Below, piece by piece: positions 17,385 to 26,345 of a stretch of 64,000 nt of DNA (positions are counted from its first letter, which is position 1; every line of letters starts with the position of its first letter). The translations under genes and the position numbers were made by a program. The notes under the pieces were generated by a model, which was given only the letters and a program-made list of their open reading frames with translations, was not told the origin of the DNA and ran no database searches. This stretch comes from SLST01 sp046538735 (GTDB lineage: Bacteria > Spirochaetota > Spirochaetia > DSM-27196 > SLST01): NCBI GenBank assembly GCA_046538735.1, contig JBKHII010000006.1:17795-81794 (forward strand), given 5' to 3'.

Positions 17385-18311
17385 ATGGTGGAGACGCCAT
17401 GCAAGAATAAGTACACCGTCACCGGCGGAGAGGGCGTGGTCGTTCTCGTTCGCGTGCTTCATACGGGCGAGACGCATCTGTGTCGCGTCGGCGAAGGGCT
17501 CACGCTGCGATGCAGCGATCACGTCATCATCCCCACACGCTACGGGCGCGACCTCGCGAAAGTCGTAGGTCCCGTATCGGACGAGAACCGCGGCGACTAC
17601 GGCGACGTGGTTGCGCTCCATCGCGTGGCGGTTCCTGCGGACCTCGAACGTCACCGCGAAAACGAGGAGCGCGCGCACGAGGCACTCGCGGTTTGCAGAG
17701 AGCGGGTTGACGAGCACAGGCTCCCGATGGTGCTCGTGAGCGCGCACTACGTGCTCGACGAACCGCGGCTCGTGTTCTTCTTCACCGCCGAATCGCGGGT
17801 GGACTTCCGGGATTTGGTGAAGGATCTGGTACGGGAGTTCCAGCTGCGAATCGAGCTTCGGCAGATCGGCGTCCGGGACGAGGCGCGCATCGTGGGTGGA
17901 CTCGGCGTGTGCGGACGCGTGCTGTGCTGCAACGGTGTGAGCGATCGGCTCAAGGCGGTCTCGATCAAGATGGCGAAGGTTCAGGGGCTGTCGCTGAACT
18001 CCATGAAGATCTCGGGTCCGTGCGGAAGGTTGTTGTGCTGCCTTCAGTACGAGTACGACTTCTACCGAGAGGAGAAGCGCGGACTTCCGAACGTGGGCGC
18101 GCGCGTGAAATACGATGACACGCTGTTCCGCATCACCGAGGTGAACGTGCTGACCGGGAACATCCGGATCGAAGGCGACGGTCGGGCGCTCACCTTTCCC
18201 GCAAGCCGCGTCTATCAGGATCCGAAGACGCAGCGCTGGACCGTGGACTACGGAGCGCCGGAGACCGACGCGCCGAAGCCGGAGAGCGTGGACCTTCCAT
18301 CCACCTCGTAG
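17385..18311 (+). CDS. PSP1/RicT-family protein
   Basis: The 308-residue protein has the PSP1 C-terminal domain with the conserved Cys pattern 'GVCGRVLCCNG' and 'GPCGRLLCCLQYEYDFY'. In B. subtilis RicT (YaaT) these Cys help bind [4Fe-4S] clusters in the RicAFT complex, which influences RNase Y and mRNA maturation. The preceding part contains 'RVDFRDLVKDLVREFQLRIELRQIGVRDEARIVGGLG', also typical. Partners RicA and RicF are not in this window. The final 30 residues are Pro/Glu-rich and disordered. It converges with the ABC exporter genes. Confidence 0.88.
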   Translation: MVETPCKNKYTVTGGEGVVVLVRVLHTGETHLCRVGEGLTLRCSDHVIIPTRYGRDLAKVVGPVSDENRGDYGDVVALHRVAVPADLERHRENEERAHEALAVCRERVDEHRLPMVLVSAHYVLDEPRLVFFFTAESRVDFRDLVKDLVREFQLRIELRQIGVRDEARIVGGLGVCGRVLCCNGVSDRLKAVSIKMAKVQGLSLNSMKISGPCGRLLCCLQYEYDFYREEKRGLPNVGARVKYDDTLFRITEVNVLTGNIRIEGDGRALTFPASRVYQDPKTQRWTVDYGAPETDAPKPESVDLPSTS

Positions 18312-18321
18312 CTCGGGGCGC

Positions 18322-20415
18322 CTACGTCTCCGCGCCCTCCTGATACTGGAGTCGATACAGGTTGTAGTAGATGCCCCCTTCCGCGATGAGCTCGTCGTGC
18401 GAGCCGGTTTCCACGAGCTCTCCGTTCGAGAGGACGAGGATGCGGTCGGCATTCTTGATCGTGGAGAGGCGGTGTGCGATCACGAGCGCGGTCCGATTCT
18501 CCATGACGGTTTCCACGGCCTTCTGGATCAGCTGCTCGGTCTCGGTATCGATATTGGAGGTCGCCTCGTCCATGATGATGATGCGCGGATCGTGCGCGAG
18601 GATCCGGGCGAAGCTCAGCAACTGTCGCTCACCGGTGGAGATGTTCGTCGCCCCCTCCGTGAGCACTGTGTCGTAGCGAGCGGGGAGCCGCTCGATGAAC
18701 GCGTCGGCCTGAACCATGCGTGCGATCTCACGGACGCGCTCGTCAGACAGGTCGAGCCCGAGCGTGATGTTGTTCCGGATCGTATCGCTGAAGAGGAAGA
18801 CGTCCTGTTGGATCGGCTGGACGTACGTGCGAAGCGCATCGAGTCTGTACTCCCGGATATCCGTCCCGTCCAGCCTGATGCTGCCTTCGTTGATGTCCCA
18901 GAGCCTCGAGAGGAGGTTCGCGATCGTCGTTTTTCCTGCTCCGGTGTAGCCCACGACGGCGATCGTCTCTCCCGGCTCGATTGAGAACGAAAGGTCCCGA
19001 ATGACGGGATCTCCTTCCTTGTACGAGAACCAGACGCGATCGAACTCCACGCGACCGCGCACCGGCTGCGCGCGCGTTCCGGTATCCGGGATCCGGTCGG
19101 TGTTGTCGAGCATCTCGAAGACGCGCTCGCTTCCGGCCATCGCGCTCTGGACGATCGTGAACTGCTCGGAGATCGCCATGACCGGCTGGTAGAAGCGGCG
19201 GATCAGGTTGACGAACGCGATCAGCACGCCGAGCGAGACGAGCCCGGAGAGCAGGAATCCCGCGCCAAAATAGATGACGATGGCGATCGATGTCGAGCTC
19301 AGGAGGTCGATCAGCGGACGGAAGGTGGCGAAAACGTACATCTCGCCGAGATTCGCGTTCATGAGCGCGTCGTTCCGTTCGGCAAATTGCGCCTGCGCCC
19401 GGCGCTCGCGCACGAAGAGCTGAACGATTGCCATACCCGAGAGGTGCTCGCTCAGGAAGGCGTTCAACCGCGCAACCCACGTCCGCACGCGCCGGAACGC
19501 ATCGCGCGCGCGACCACGGAAGAAGACGGTCAGGAGGAGTACCGGGGGAAGCGTTGCAAGCGTGACGAGGCCGAGCCTCCAGTTCAGAAGCATGATCGTC
19601 GCAACCGCCCCGACCATGCTCGCGACGTTGCTGATGAGGTTGATCAGCACCTCGGTGAAGAGCTGGTTCACCGTCTCGATGTCGTTGGTCACGCGCGTGA
19701 CGAGCCGTCCCACCGGATGACGCGAGAGGTAGGCGAGTCTCTGACGGACCGTGTGATCGAAGAGCTCCGAGCGCAGATCCTTCATCACGCCCTGGCCGGT
19801 GAGCGACATCAGGTACCGTTGGCCGAAGGTGAAAACGAGGACGGAGACGAGCAGGAGAAGGAAGAGCGTCGTGGTTCGGCGAAGCTCGGCGATATCCTCG
19901 GCGCGCACGATTCTCCGTACGTCGTCCGGCAGATCCGCGAGCTCGCTCGCTGCGATCGAAGCGTATCGTCGACCCGCGTGCGTCCCGTAGTCGAGCGTCG
20001 CGTCGCGGAATCTCCCTCCGAACGCCTCGATCGTCTCGGCGTCGTAGGGGAAAACGTAGTAGCCGGTCTCCTCGATGATCCCGCGCTCCCGCAGCCGCGA
20101 GCGAACGACGCCGCTCAATGCGACGAGCTCCTCGTCCTGGACGTACGTCGCGCCCTCGAGCACGATCGCTTCGCGCACATCCACGTCGCGAAGCTCCTCG
20201 CGGTCGACGAACTCGGCGGGGATGCGGGTGAATCGAGCAACGAGGTGGCGGTCCACGGCGCGCTGAATGACGACCGGCAGGACGAGGTCGCCGGCGGTCG
20301 CGAATGCGAGCGAGACGAGCGCGCCGATCAGGATCGCAAGATACGGTTTCGTGTAGCCGAGCAGACGGCGCATGATGGCCGGGTCGTAGCCCGATATGAC
20401 CTTTTCGTCTTCCAT
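18322..20415 (-). CDS. ABC exporter half, subunit with intact Walker B (heterodimer partner)
   Basis: A 697-residue half-transporter: six membrane helices (first at about 28-50) and a C-terminal ATPase. There is an inserted, likely extracytoplasmic stretch of roughly 110 residues between TM1 and TM2. The ATPase has Walker A 'GYTGAGKTT', Walker B 'IIIMDEATSNID' with the catalytic Glu, and a non-consensus signature 'ISTGERQ' in place of LSGGQ. It lies 10 bp after the partner gene. The combination fits heterodimeric exporters of the TM287/288, LmrCD and TmrAB kind. The substrate (lipid, drug or peptide) is unknown; plsC in the operon hints at lipid. Confidence 0.92.
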   Translation of the reverse strand: MEDEKVISGYDPAIMRRLLGYTKPYLAILIGALVSLAFATAGDLVLPVVIQRAVDRHLVARFTRIPAEFVDREELRDVDVREAIVLEGATYVQDEELVALSGVVRSRLRERGIIEETGYYVFPYDAETIEAFGGRFRDATLDYGTHAGRRYASIAASELADLPDDVRRIVRAEDIAELRRTTTLFLLLLVSVLVFTFGQRYLMSLTGQGVMKDLRSELFDHTVRQRLAYLSRHPVGRLVTRVTNDIETVNQLFTEVLINLISNVASMVGAVATIMLLNWRLGLVTLATLPPVLLLTVFFRGRARDAFRRVRTWVARLNAFLSEHLSGMAIVQLFVRERRAQAQFAERNDALMNANLGEMYVFATFRPLIDLLSSTSIAIVIYFGAGFLLSGLVSLGVLIAFVNLIRRFYQPVMAISEQFTIVQSAMAGSERVFEMLDNTDRIPDTGTRAQPVRGRVEFDRVWFSYKEGDPVIRDLSFSIEPGETIAVVGYTGAGKTTIANLLSRLWDINEGSIRLDGTDIREYRLDALRTYVQPIQQDVFLFSDTIRNNITLGLDLSDERVREIARMVQADAFIERLPARYDTVLTEGATNISTGERQLLSFARILAHDPRIIIMDEATSNIDTETEQLIQKAVETVMENRTALVIAHRLSTIKNADRILVLSNGELVETGSHDELIAEGGIYYNLYRLQYQEGAET

Positions 20416-20425
20416 TCGTCCTCTT

Positions 20426-22183
20426 CTAGTGCGAGGTCTTCGCTCTGCTGAGTTGTTGGAGCGTCGCGACCTCGCGGTAGAACCCGTCCCGGGCGAGCAG
20501 CTCTTCGTGCGTGCCGTACTGAACGAGGCGCCCGCGATCGAGAACCGCCACGTGGTCGGCGGTGGAGAGCGTACTGACCCGGTGGCTCACGATAATACTG
20601 GTGCGTCCCTCGCGTTCCTTGAGGAGTTGGTTGAGTATGAGCTCCTCGGTCTCGGTATCCACCGCCGAGAGCGCGTCGTCGAAGACGAGGATGCGCGGGT
20701 CCTTCGCGAGCGCACGGCTGATCGCGACGCGCTGTTTCTGTCCGCCGCTCAACGTGATGCCTCGCTCACCCACCTGCGTCTCCCAGCCGTCCGGGAGGAT
20801 CCTGACGTCGCGCGAGATCGTAGAGACGTCCGAGACGTGCCTGATGAGACGATCGTCCGCCTCGTCGGCGGCGTAGGCGATGTTCTCGCGGAGCGAGGCC
20901 GAGAAGAGGAAGGTGTCCTGGGGCACCGCTCCGAAGGCGGAACGGAGCGTCGCGAGGTCGTAATCGAGGACGTCCACGCCCCCGATGAAGACGGTCCCGC
21001 GCGGCGGATTCTGCAGTCGCGGCAGGAGTCGAAGGAGCGTCGACTTTCCAGATCCTGTGCGCCCGAGGATGCCGAGAATCGTGCCTTCGGGGATCTCGAG
21101 ACGGATGTCGTGGAGGGCGGGCTCCTGTTCGGCTCCCGCGTCCGCGGCCTCGTAGGAGAAGCTCAGACCGCGGATGGAGATCGCGGTGGACGACATCGTC
21201 GTCACGGGATCGGGCGGATTCGTGATCTCAGGCTCCTCGTTGAGTACCGCGTTGATCCTGCCGAGCGACGCAGCCCCCCGCTGGAGCATATTGATCGTCA
21301 TCCCGGCTCCGAGCATCGGCCAGATCAGCATTTCCAGGTAGCTCAGCGTTGCGACGAAATCGCCTGCCGAGACGTCACCCATGATGACCGCTTCACCCCC
21401 GAAGCGGAGCAGAATGAGCGTCATGATACCGGCCAGGAAGGTGACCACGGGAAAGAAGAGACCCCAGACGCGGACAAGTCGCATGTTGCGCTCCTGGTAG
21501 GTTTCGTTGGCATCACGAAACTTGCCGAGGAAGAAGGCTTCCTTCACGAAGCTCTTCACGACTCGAACGCCGGAGAATACCTCCTGCGTCTGTTGACTGA
21601 GCTGCGAGAAACCCTCCTGAACGCTCCGGAACATCCCGCGGATGAAACCGCCGAGAAACAGAGTGAGGACGGTGATCAGGGGAAGCGGGATGATCGCGAC
21701 GAGTGCGATCGCGGGTTGCTGGCTGAAGAGAATGACGAGAATCGCGATCGTCATGAAGAGACCGTCGAACAGGGCGACGAGCGCCATGCCGGACGCCATA
21801 CGGACCGCGTTCATGTCGTTCGTGGACCGAGCCATCAGGTCGCCGATGTGGCTGCGATTGTAGAAGCTCGGCTGGAGCGAGAGGAACTTCTCGAAGAGAC
21901 GCCCGCGGAGCTCCCGCTCGATCCGTCGCGAGGCGCCGTGGATGAAGTACCGCCAACCGAATCGCCCGGCGGCTATCACGACCGATACGCCCACGAGTCC
22001 GAGCATCAGGCGTCCGATCCACGCGATCTCGAAGCTGCCGCTCGTGATGTGATCAATCGCGACCCGCAGAAACTGGGGGATGAGTATCTGGCTCCCGCTC
22101 GTGAGTGCGAGGCAGAGCAGTCCCAGGACGTACGACCACGCGTGCTTCCGAACGTAGGGGAAGAGACTGCGCAGTTCGTTCAT
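20426..22183 (-). CDS. ABC exporter half, subunit with degenerate Walker B
   Basis: 585 residues from ATG 22183: six membrane helices and an ATPase with Walker A 'GRTGSGKST', a canonical signature 'LSGGQKQR' and Walker B 'ILVFDDALSAVD', where the catalytic Glu is Asp. Together with the non-canonical signature of the partner this makes one composite ATP site degenerate and leaves the other consensus. The ATG sits in an ATGA overlap with the plsC stop, which supports this start over an upstream in-frame ATG at 22228 that would overlap plsC. Confidence 0.92.
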   Translation of the reverse strand: MNELRSLFPYVRKHAWSYVLGLLCLALTSGSQILIPQFLRVAIDHITSGSFEIAWIGRLMLGLVGVSVVIAAGRFGWRYFIHGASRRIERELRGRLFEKFLSLQPSFYNRSHIGDLMARSTNDMNAVRMASGMALVALFDGLFMTIAILVILFSQQPAIALVAIIPLPLITVLTLFLGGFIRGMFRSVQEGFSQLSQQTQEVFSGVRVVKSFVKEAFFLGKFRDANETYQERNMRLVRVWGLFFPVVTFLAGIMTLILLRFGGEAVIMGDVSAGDFVATLSYLEMLIWPMLGAGMTINMLQRGAASLGRINAVLNEEPEITNPPDPVTTMSSTAISIRGLSFSYEAADAGAEQEPALHDIRLEIPEGTILGILGRTGSGKSTLLRLLPRLQNPPRGTVFIGGVDVLDYDLATLRSAFGAVPQDTFLFSASLRENIAYAADEADDRLIRHVSDVSTISRDVRILPDGWETQVGERGITLSGGQKQRVAISRALAKDPRILVFDDALSAVDTETEELILNQLLKEREGRTSIIVSHRVSTLSTADHVAVLDRGRLVQYGTHEELLARDGFYREVATLQQLSRAKTSH

Positions 22184-22956
22184 TCGGACACCCGGTATCC
22201 CGTTCCCGTCGCGTCCGCCGCACGCCACGCTTCGATCCGCTCGCTCACCGCCCGCTGCGCCCGGGCGAGCGCGTCCACGATACCCTGCTTCGACCCGTCG
22301 TGCTCGTACACGCCCACGAAGGCAGCGCGATAGGTGATGTGCGAGAGTCCCTTCGCGAGATCCTTGAACGAAACGAAGTAGTGACCGCCGTCGACCGCGA
22401 CCGCGCTGATGGGTATGCTCCTCCGCGCGAGGATCATTCGGACACCACCGGGGTGGAACTCCTTCACGTGGCCGGTTCGTGAGCGCGTTCCCTCAGGAAA
22501 GACGACCGGTGAGATGCCGTGTACGGTCTCGTCTCCGATCCGCCGGAGCTCCGCCGATCCGCGACGGAAATCACTCGTGCGACTGATCAACGCGTGTCGC
22601 TGGATTCGCAACACTTCGGAAACGGCGGGGAACCCGTGCGAGAGCGATCGTTTTGCGACGAATCGAAGTCGGTGCCGTGCGAGGGCGTCCAGCAAGACGA
22701 CGATGTCCGCGAGGCTCTGATGGTTGGAGCACACGAGCGTGGGCGACGGGACGTCCGTGATCAATCGAGGATCAAGGTCCACGGTGAGGCCGCCGTAGTG
22801 CTTCGCGAGGACGAGGAGTCGATGCGCCATCCCCGACACGTGACGGTCGAGATGTCGCCGCGCCAGCGGCCGGCTCAGTGTCTGAAGCACTTTGAGGAGC
22901 AGGTCCCAATAGAAGAGCTGGCCCACGATGCAGAGGATCATGAGGAGCGTGCGCAT
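22180..22956 (-). CDS. plsC: 1-acyl-glycerol-3-phosphate acyltransferase (PlsC-like)
   Basis: The 258-residue protein has an N-terminal hydrophobic segment (3-24), the acyltransferase motif NHxxxxD (N78-H79...D84) and 'FPEGTRSR' (153-160), the two signature blocks of LPA acyltransferases. These make phosphatidic acid at the inner membrane. It is the first gene of the run with the ABC exporter. A weak promoter (TTCCCA 22991-22986, 17 bp, TACATT 22968-22963) would start transcription almost at the ATG. Confidence 0.9.
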   Translation of the reverse strand: MRTLLMILCIVGQLFYWDLLLKVLQTLSRPLARRHLDRHVSGMAHRLLVLAKHYGGLTVDLDPRLITDVPSPTLVCSNHQSLADIVVLLDALARHRLRFVAKRSLSHGFPAVSEVLRIQRHALISRTSDFRRGSAELRRIGDETVHGISPVVFPEGTRSRTGHVKEFHPGGVRMILARRSIPISAVAVDGGHYFVSFKDLAKGLSHITYRAAFVGVYEHDGSKQGIVDALARAQRAVSERIEAWRAADATGTGYRVSE

Positions 22957-23007
22957 AGACTAAATGTAGCTGCTCATCTCCATCGTGGGAAGCTGCTTCG
23001 CCTCAGC

Positions 23008-23036
23008 TTGACACCACACGGCGATGATGATAACTT
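23008..23036 (+). promoter_or_regulatory. Promoter of rpsT
   Basis: Perfect TTGACA (23008-23013), 17 bp spacer, TAACTT (23031-23036). It predicts a leader of about 35 bases before the TTG start of rpsT. Confidence 0.5.
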
Positions 23037-23076
23037 TCGGTGCTATCATCAGTTACTAGAATGGAGGCGATACCCA

Positions 23077-23340
23077 TTGGCAGGTCAAGGCTCTGCAGCC
23101 AAACGACACAGACAGAGTGAACGACGACGACTTCGCAACCGAGCGGTTCGAAGCCAGGTGCGTTCCGGTATTCGGAAATTCCTTGCCGCAGTTGAGGCAA
23201 ACAACAAGGATACGGCGAGCGACCAGCTCAAAACGGTGACCAGACTGCTCGATTCGGCGTCCGGTAAGGGCGTCTATCACGAGAACACTGCGGCTCGAAC
23301 CAAGTCGCGACTGACGCGTAAGCTGAACGCAATGCAGTAG
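23077..23340 (+). CDS. rpsT: 30S ribosomal protein S20 (TTG start)
   Basis: S20 binds 16S rRNA early in 30S assembly. The 87 residues are strongly basic: 'SAAKRHRQSERRRLRNRAVRSQVR', later 'LLDSASGKGVYHENTAARTKSRLTRKLNAM', the S20 signature end. No ATG or GTG fits; TTG 23077 gives the expected length and has GGAGG at 23063-23067, 9 bp upstream. E. coli rpsT also starts with UUG and is autoregulated through weak initiation, so the same kind of control is plausible. HU follows 31 bp downstream. Confidence 0.93.
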   Translation: MAGQGSAAKRHRQSERRRLRNRAVRSQVRSGIRKFLAAVEANNKDTASDQLKTVTRLLDSASGKGVYHENTAARTKSRLTRKLNAMQ

Positions 23341-23371
23341 AGGCTGTGCGCCGCCACTGAAGGAGTGTGCT

Positions 23372-23674
23372 GTGGCCGGGAACAAGCTTACCAAGGCTGA
23401 GATCGTCGAGCTCATCTCGGAGACTACCGCGGTCAGCAAGAAGGACATCCACGCCATCATCGACCAGTTCTTCACCGAGGTGAAGACGGCGTTGACGTCC
23501 GACCGGACGGTCGAGTTCCGCGGCTTCGGCACCTTCGAGGTTCGCACCCGCAAGGGGCGCGAACGCGCGCGCAACCCGAAGACAGGAGAGACGGTCCGCG
23601 TTCAGAATCACGGCGTCGTCGTGTTCAGGCCCGGCAAGGAGCTGAAGGACGCGGCGTGGCCGCTGCGCGGCTAG
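23372..23674 (+). CDS. HU-family DNA-binding protein
   Basis: A 100-residue nucleoid protein of the HU/IHF family. It contains 'LTKAEIVELISETTAVSKKDIHAIIDQF', the family signature 'GFGTFEVRTRKGRERARNPKTGE' and the arm region ending 'VVFRPGKELKD'. It starts at GTG 23372 with GAAGGAG 7 bp upstream. Whether it is HU-like or IHF-like cannot be decided by eye. Confidence 0.94.
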   Translation: MAGNKLTKAEIVELISETTAVSKKDIHAIIDQFFTEVKTALTSDRTVEFRGFGTFEVRTRKGRERARNPKTGETVRVQNHGVVVFRPGKELKDAAWPLRG

Positions 23675-23692
23675 TCGTCTCGGAGTCATTTC

Positions 23693-25321
23693 TTGAATCA
23701 GATTCGTGCTCTTCCGGCATGGCGTGAGCGAAGCTTTCTCCGGAATCTCGGCATCAACTTCGGGCTCGTCGCGCTCGGGGCGGTGCTCTTCTCGTTTTCG
23801 TTCCCGAGCATCGTCTCGATGTGGGGGTGGTTTCCGCTTGCGTACGTCGCGCTCGTGCCCGTGTTCGTGCTCATTCACCGGGCCAACTGGGCGGAAATCT
23901 TCTTCTACGGGTTCGTCTACGGACTCGCGACCTACGCGCTCCACAACTACTGGCTGAGCGGTTTCCACCCGCTTGCCGTGCTGATCGTCCCGCTTATCTA
24001 CGCCACCTACTTCCTCTTCTTCTTCCCGGCGATGAAGCTGGCCGACTCGCTGATGCCCCGCTACGGATATCTCCTGCAGCCGGCGATCTGGCTCGCGTAC
24101 GAGTACTTCCGTACGCAGTTCTTCCTGGGCTACGCGTACGGGATCATCGGCTATACGCAGTACCTCGTGCTTCCGCTCGTCCGGCTGAGTAGCCTGACCG
24201 GCGTCTGGGGTGTGAGCCTCCTCGTGGCGTTCCCCGGCGTCTACCTTGGGAACGCGCTGAGAGAGGGGTGGGGAGGATTCCGACGGTTCATTCGCGAGCA
24301 CAGAATCGCACCAATCGTCTGGGCGGTGCTCTTCGTCGCCTCGATCGGGTACGGCGTCGCGACGAAGGTTGACTACTCGGATGCTCCCACGTGGCGTGTC
24401 GCGCTCGTCCAGCAGAACTCCGACCCCTGGATCGGCGGTCGGGTCGCGTACCAGCGATCGCTCGATATTTCGCTGCGTCAGAGTGCCGCGGCGCTCGCCG
24501 AGGATCCAAGCGTAGACATCGTGGTCTGGTCGGAGACGGCGATCGTGCCGCCGATCGACTATCATACGCGTTACCGGACGAATCGCGGTTCGTACGGCAT
24601 CGTGGAGCAGTTGATGGAGTACCTGGAGACGCAGGAGGTGCCGTACGTGATCGGTAACTCGAGCGCGCGGCTCCTGCGGGGTGAGGAGGGCGAGCTCGAA
24701 CGCGTGGACTACAACGCCGTCATCGTCTACGGCGACGGGGAGTTCTCGGAGCCCTACCGCAAGACGCATCTCGTGCCGTTCACCGAGCACTTCCCGTACC
24801 GGCGTCAGTTCCCCTGGCTCTACGACCTCTTGATGGCGAACGGGAGCAACCATTGGGGACACGGCGAGGAGTACACGGTTTTCGAGGTGGGCGGGGTTCG
24901 GTTCTCCACGCCGATTTGCTTCGAGGACACGTTCGGGTACATCTCGCGCGAGTTCGTTCGTGAGGGAGCCGAGGTGCTCGTGAACCTCACGAACGACCTC
25001 TGGTCGAAGAGCGTTGCCGCGTCCATGCAGCACATGCAGATGGCGGTCTTCCGCGCGACCGAAACGCAGCGGTCAATGGTACGCGCGACGAACGGCGGCA
25101 TGACGACGATCATCGATCCGAACGGCCGCATCACCGAGATCTACCCGCCCTTCGTGGAGGGCTACCTGATCGGGGACGTGCCGATCTACACCGAGGGGAC
25201 CACGCCCTACGTCGCTGCGGGAGACTGGCTCGCGTGGGTGATGGTCGCGACCGCCGTGGGCGGAACGCTTGCCGCCGCCGTCGTCGCGCTGGTCGGACGC
25301 GCCCGTGCATCGCGAGCGTGA
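23693..25321 (+). CDS. lnt: Apolipoprotein N-acyltransferase (copy 1)
   Basis: Lnt adds the third acyl chain to lipoproteins at the inner membrane. The 542 residues include about seven N-terminal membrane helices, a periplasmic nitrilase domain (232-510) and a final helix. The nitrilase triad is present: E281 in 'VVWSETA', K357 in 'RKTHLVPF' and C409 in 'TPICFED'. TTG 23693 is 8 bp after CGGAG. A second full-length lnt lies at 31712-30087, so one may have a specialised substrate. Confidence 0.92.
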   Translation: MNQIRALPAWRERSFLRNLGINFGLVALGAVLFSFSFPSIVSMWGWFPLAYVALVPVFVLIHRANWAEIFFYGFVYGLATYALHNYWLSGFHPLAVLIVPLIYATYFLFFFPAMKLADSLMPRYGYLLQPAIWLAYEYFRTQFFLGYAYGIIGYTQYLVLPLVRLSSLTGVWGVSLLVAFPGVYLGNALREGWGGFRRFIREHRIAPIVWAVLFVASIGYGVATKVDYSDAPTWRVALVQQNSDPWIGGRVAYQRSLDISLRQSAAALAEDPSVDIVVWSETAIVPPIDYHTRYRTNRGSYGIVEQLMEYLETQEVPYVIGNSSARLLRGEEGELERVDYNAVIVYGDGEFSEPYRKTHLVPFTEHFPYRRQFPWLYDLLMANGSNHWGHGEEYTVFEVGGVRFSTPICFEDTFGYISREFVREGAEVLVNLTNDLWSKSVAASMQHMQMAVFRATETQRSMVRATNGGMTTIIDPNGRITEIYPPFVEGYLIGDVPIYTEGTTPYVAAGDWLAWVMVATAVGGTLAAAVVALVGRARASRA

Positions 25322-25331
25322 CGCCGATCCG

Positions 25332-25360
25332 TTGACAGCGATTCGGAAGCCGTAGAGAAT
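25332..25360 (+). promoter_or_regulatory. Promoter of the response regulator-bactofilin-cinA operon
   Basis: Perfect TTGACA (25332-25337), 17 bp, GAGAAT (25355-25360), 18 bp before the ATG at 25379. Confidence 0.5.
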
Positions 25361-25378
25361 GGAAGCGAGGCAACAGAG

Positions 25379-26116
25379 ATGGCCAGGATACTGATTGTAG
25401 ACGACGAACAGATCAACCTCGACTTCTTCGAGGTCATGCTCACGAAGCTCGGTTTCGAGGTCACGAAAGCCTCCGACGGCGAAGAGGCGCTTTTCGCGGT
25501 CCAGGAAAACGAGCCGGACCTCATCGTCCTGGACAACATCATGCCGAAGCTCTCGGGTTGGGAAGTCACGCGGATTCTCAAGCAGGACGAGGAGTACAGC
25601 GAATACTCCGGCATCCCGATCATCATGTTCTCGGCGATGGACGATGTGAAGGACAAGATCGAGGGCTTCGAGCTCGGAGTCGAGGACTACATCACGAAGC
25701 CCTTCAACTTCTCGGAAGTCCTCGCGCGGATTAAGGCGGTGCTCCGCAACCACGAGCTCAGCGAGCAGGTCGTGCAGCGTGAGCGCCGGATCGCGCTCAT
25801 CGAGTCGCTGAACAACAGCCTGGTCTACTTCACGCGCCATCTCAAGGAGCCGATGCTCGCGATCCGCAAAACCGCCGAGGCCGCCGACGCATCGAACGCG
25901 TCCGCAATGACGGAGTTCGTGGCAATGGTTCAGCGCGAGGTCGCGCAGACGCTCGCGTCGCTGGACGGTCTCGAGGACGAGATCAACGAGCTGACGAGGC
26001 GCGGCGACGAGATCCGCGAGGGCGAGATCACGCTGGACGATCTTGAGGAGAAGTACCAGAAGCATCTGGACAATCTCAAGGCGAACGCGGATGCGATCGG
26101 CGAGGCCCGATCGTAG
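25379..26116 (+). CDS. Response regulator with helical C-terminal domain
   Basis: The 245 residues start with a complete receiver domain (1-122): acidic pair D8-D9, phospho-acceptor D52 in 'LIVLDNIMP', switch S85 and K107 in 'ITKPF'. No DNA-binding or enzymatic output domain follows. The rest (125-245) is helical; 'LVYFTRHLKEPMLAIRKTAE' (H154) looks like a histidine-kinase dimerisation helix without any ATPase domain, and the end is a charged coiled coil. A role as a phospho-relay or scaffold protein is inferred. It shares an operon with a mini-TPR protein, bactofilin and CinA. Confidence 0.85.
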   Translation: MARILIVDDEQINLDFFEVMLTKLGFEVTKASDGEEALFAVQENEPDLIVLDNIMPKLSGWEVTRILKQDEEYSEYSGIPIIMFSAMDDVKDKIEGFELGVEDYITKPFNFSEVLARIKAVLRNHELSEQVVQRERRIALIESLNNSLVYFTRHLKEPMLAIRKTAEAADASNASAMTEFVAMVQREVAQTLASLDGLEDEINELTRRGDEIREGEITLDDLEEKYQKHLDNLKANADAIGEARS

Positions 26117-26123
26117 GGGGAGC

Positions 26124-26345
26124 ATGATCAGCGAGCCGAAGCGTCGAGTCCTGGAGCTCTTTCGCGAGGGACGGGAACTCTACAAGCAGATGAAGTTCGC
26201 GGAAGCGTATCGCACCTTCGGTCAGGCGCTCAAGATCGATCCTTCGGACGGTCCGTCCAAGGCGTACCTCGCGCGCTGCAAACACTACGCCAAGAACCCG
26301 CCGTCCCCCGAGTGGGACGGGGTATGGGTCTACACGACGAAGTAG
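26124..26345 (+). CDS. Small TPR protein (73 aa)
   Basis: From ATG 26124 (AGGGGGAG upstream) the product is a single TPR-like helix pair, 'GRELYKQMKFAEAYRTFGQALKIDPSDGPSKAYLARCKHY'. It ends with 'NPPSPEWDGVWVYTTK'. As I recall it, this end resembles the last segment of many spirochaetal adenylate/guanylate cyclases, here standing alone without the catalytic domain. The stop codon abuts the next ATG. Function unknown; it may be a detached interaction module. Confidence 0.7.
   Translation: MISEPKRRVLELFREGRELYKQMKFAEAYRTFGQALKIDPSDGPSKAYLARCKHYAKNPPSPEWDGVWVYTTK

Noticed and set aside
18300..18350. Bidirectional terminator between ricT and the ABC exporter
   Set aside because: GGGCGC...GCGCCC can pair over a 10-base loop but there is no T-tract and it lies partly within coding sequence.
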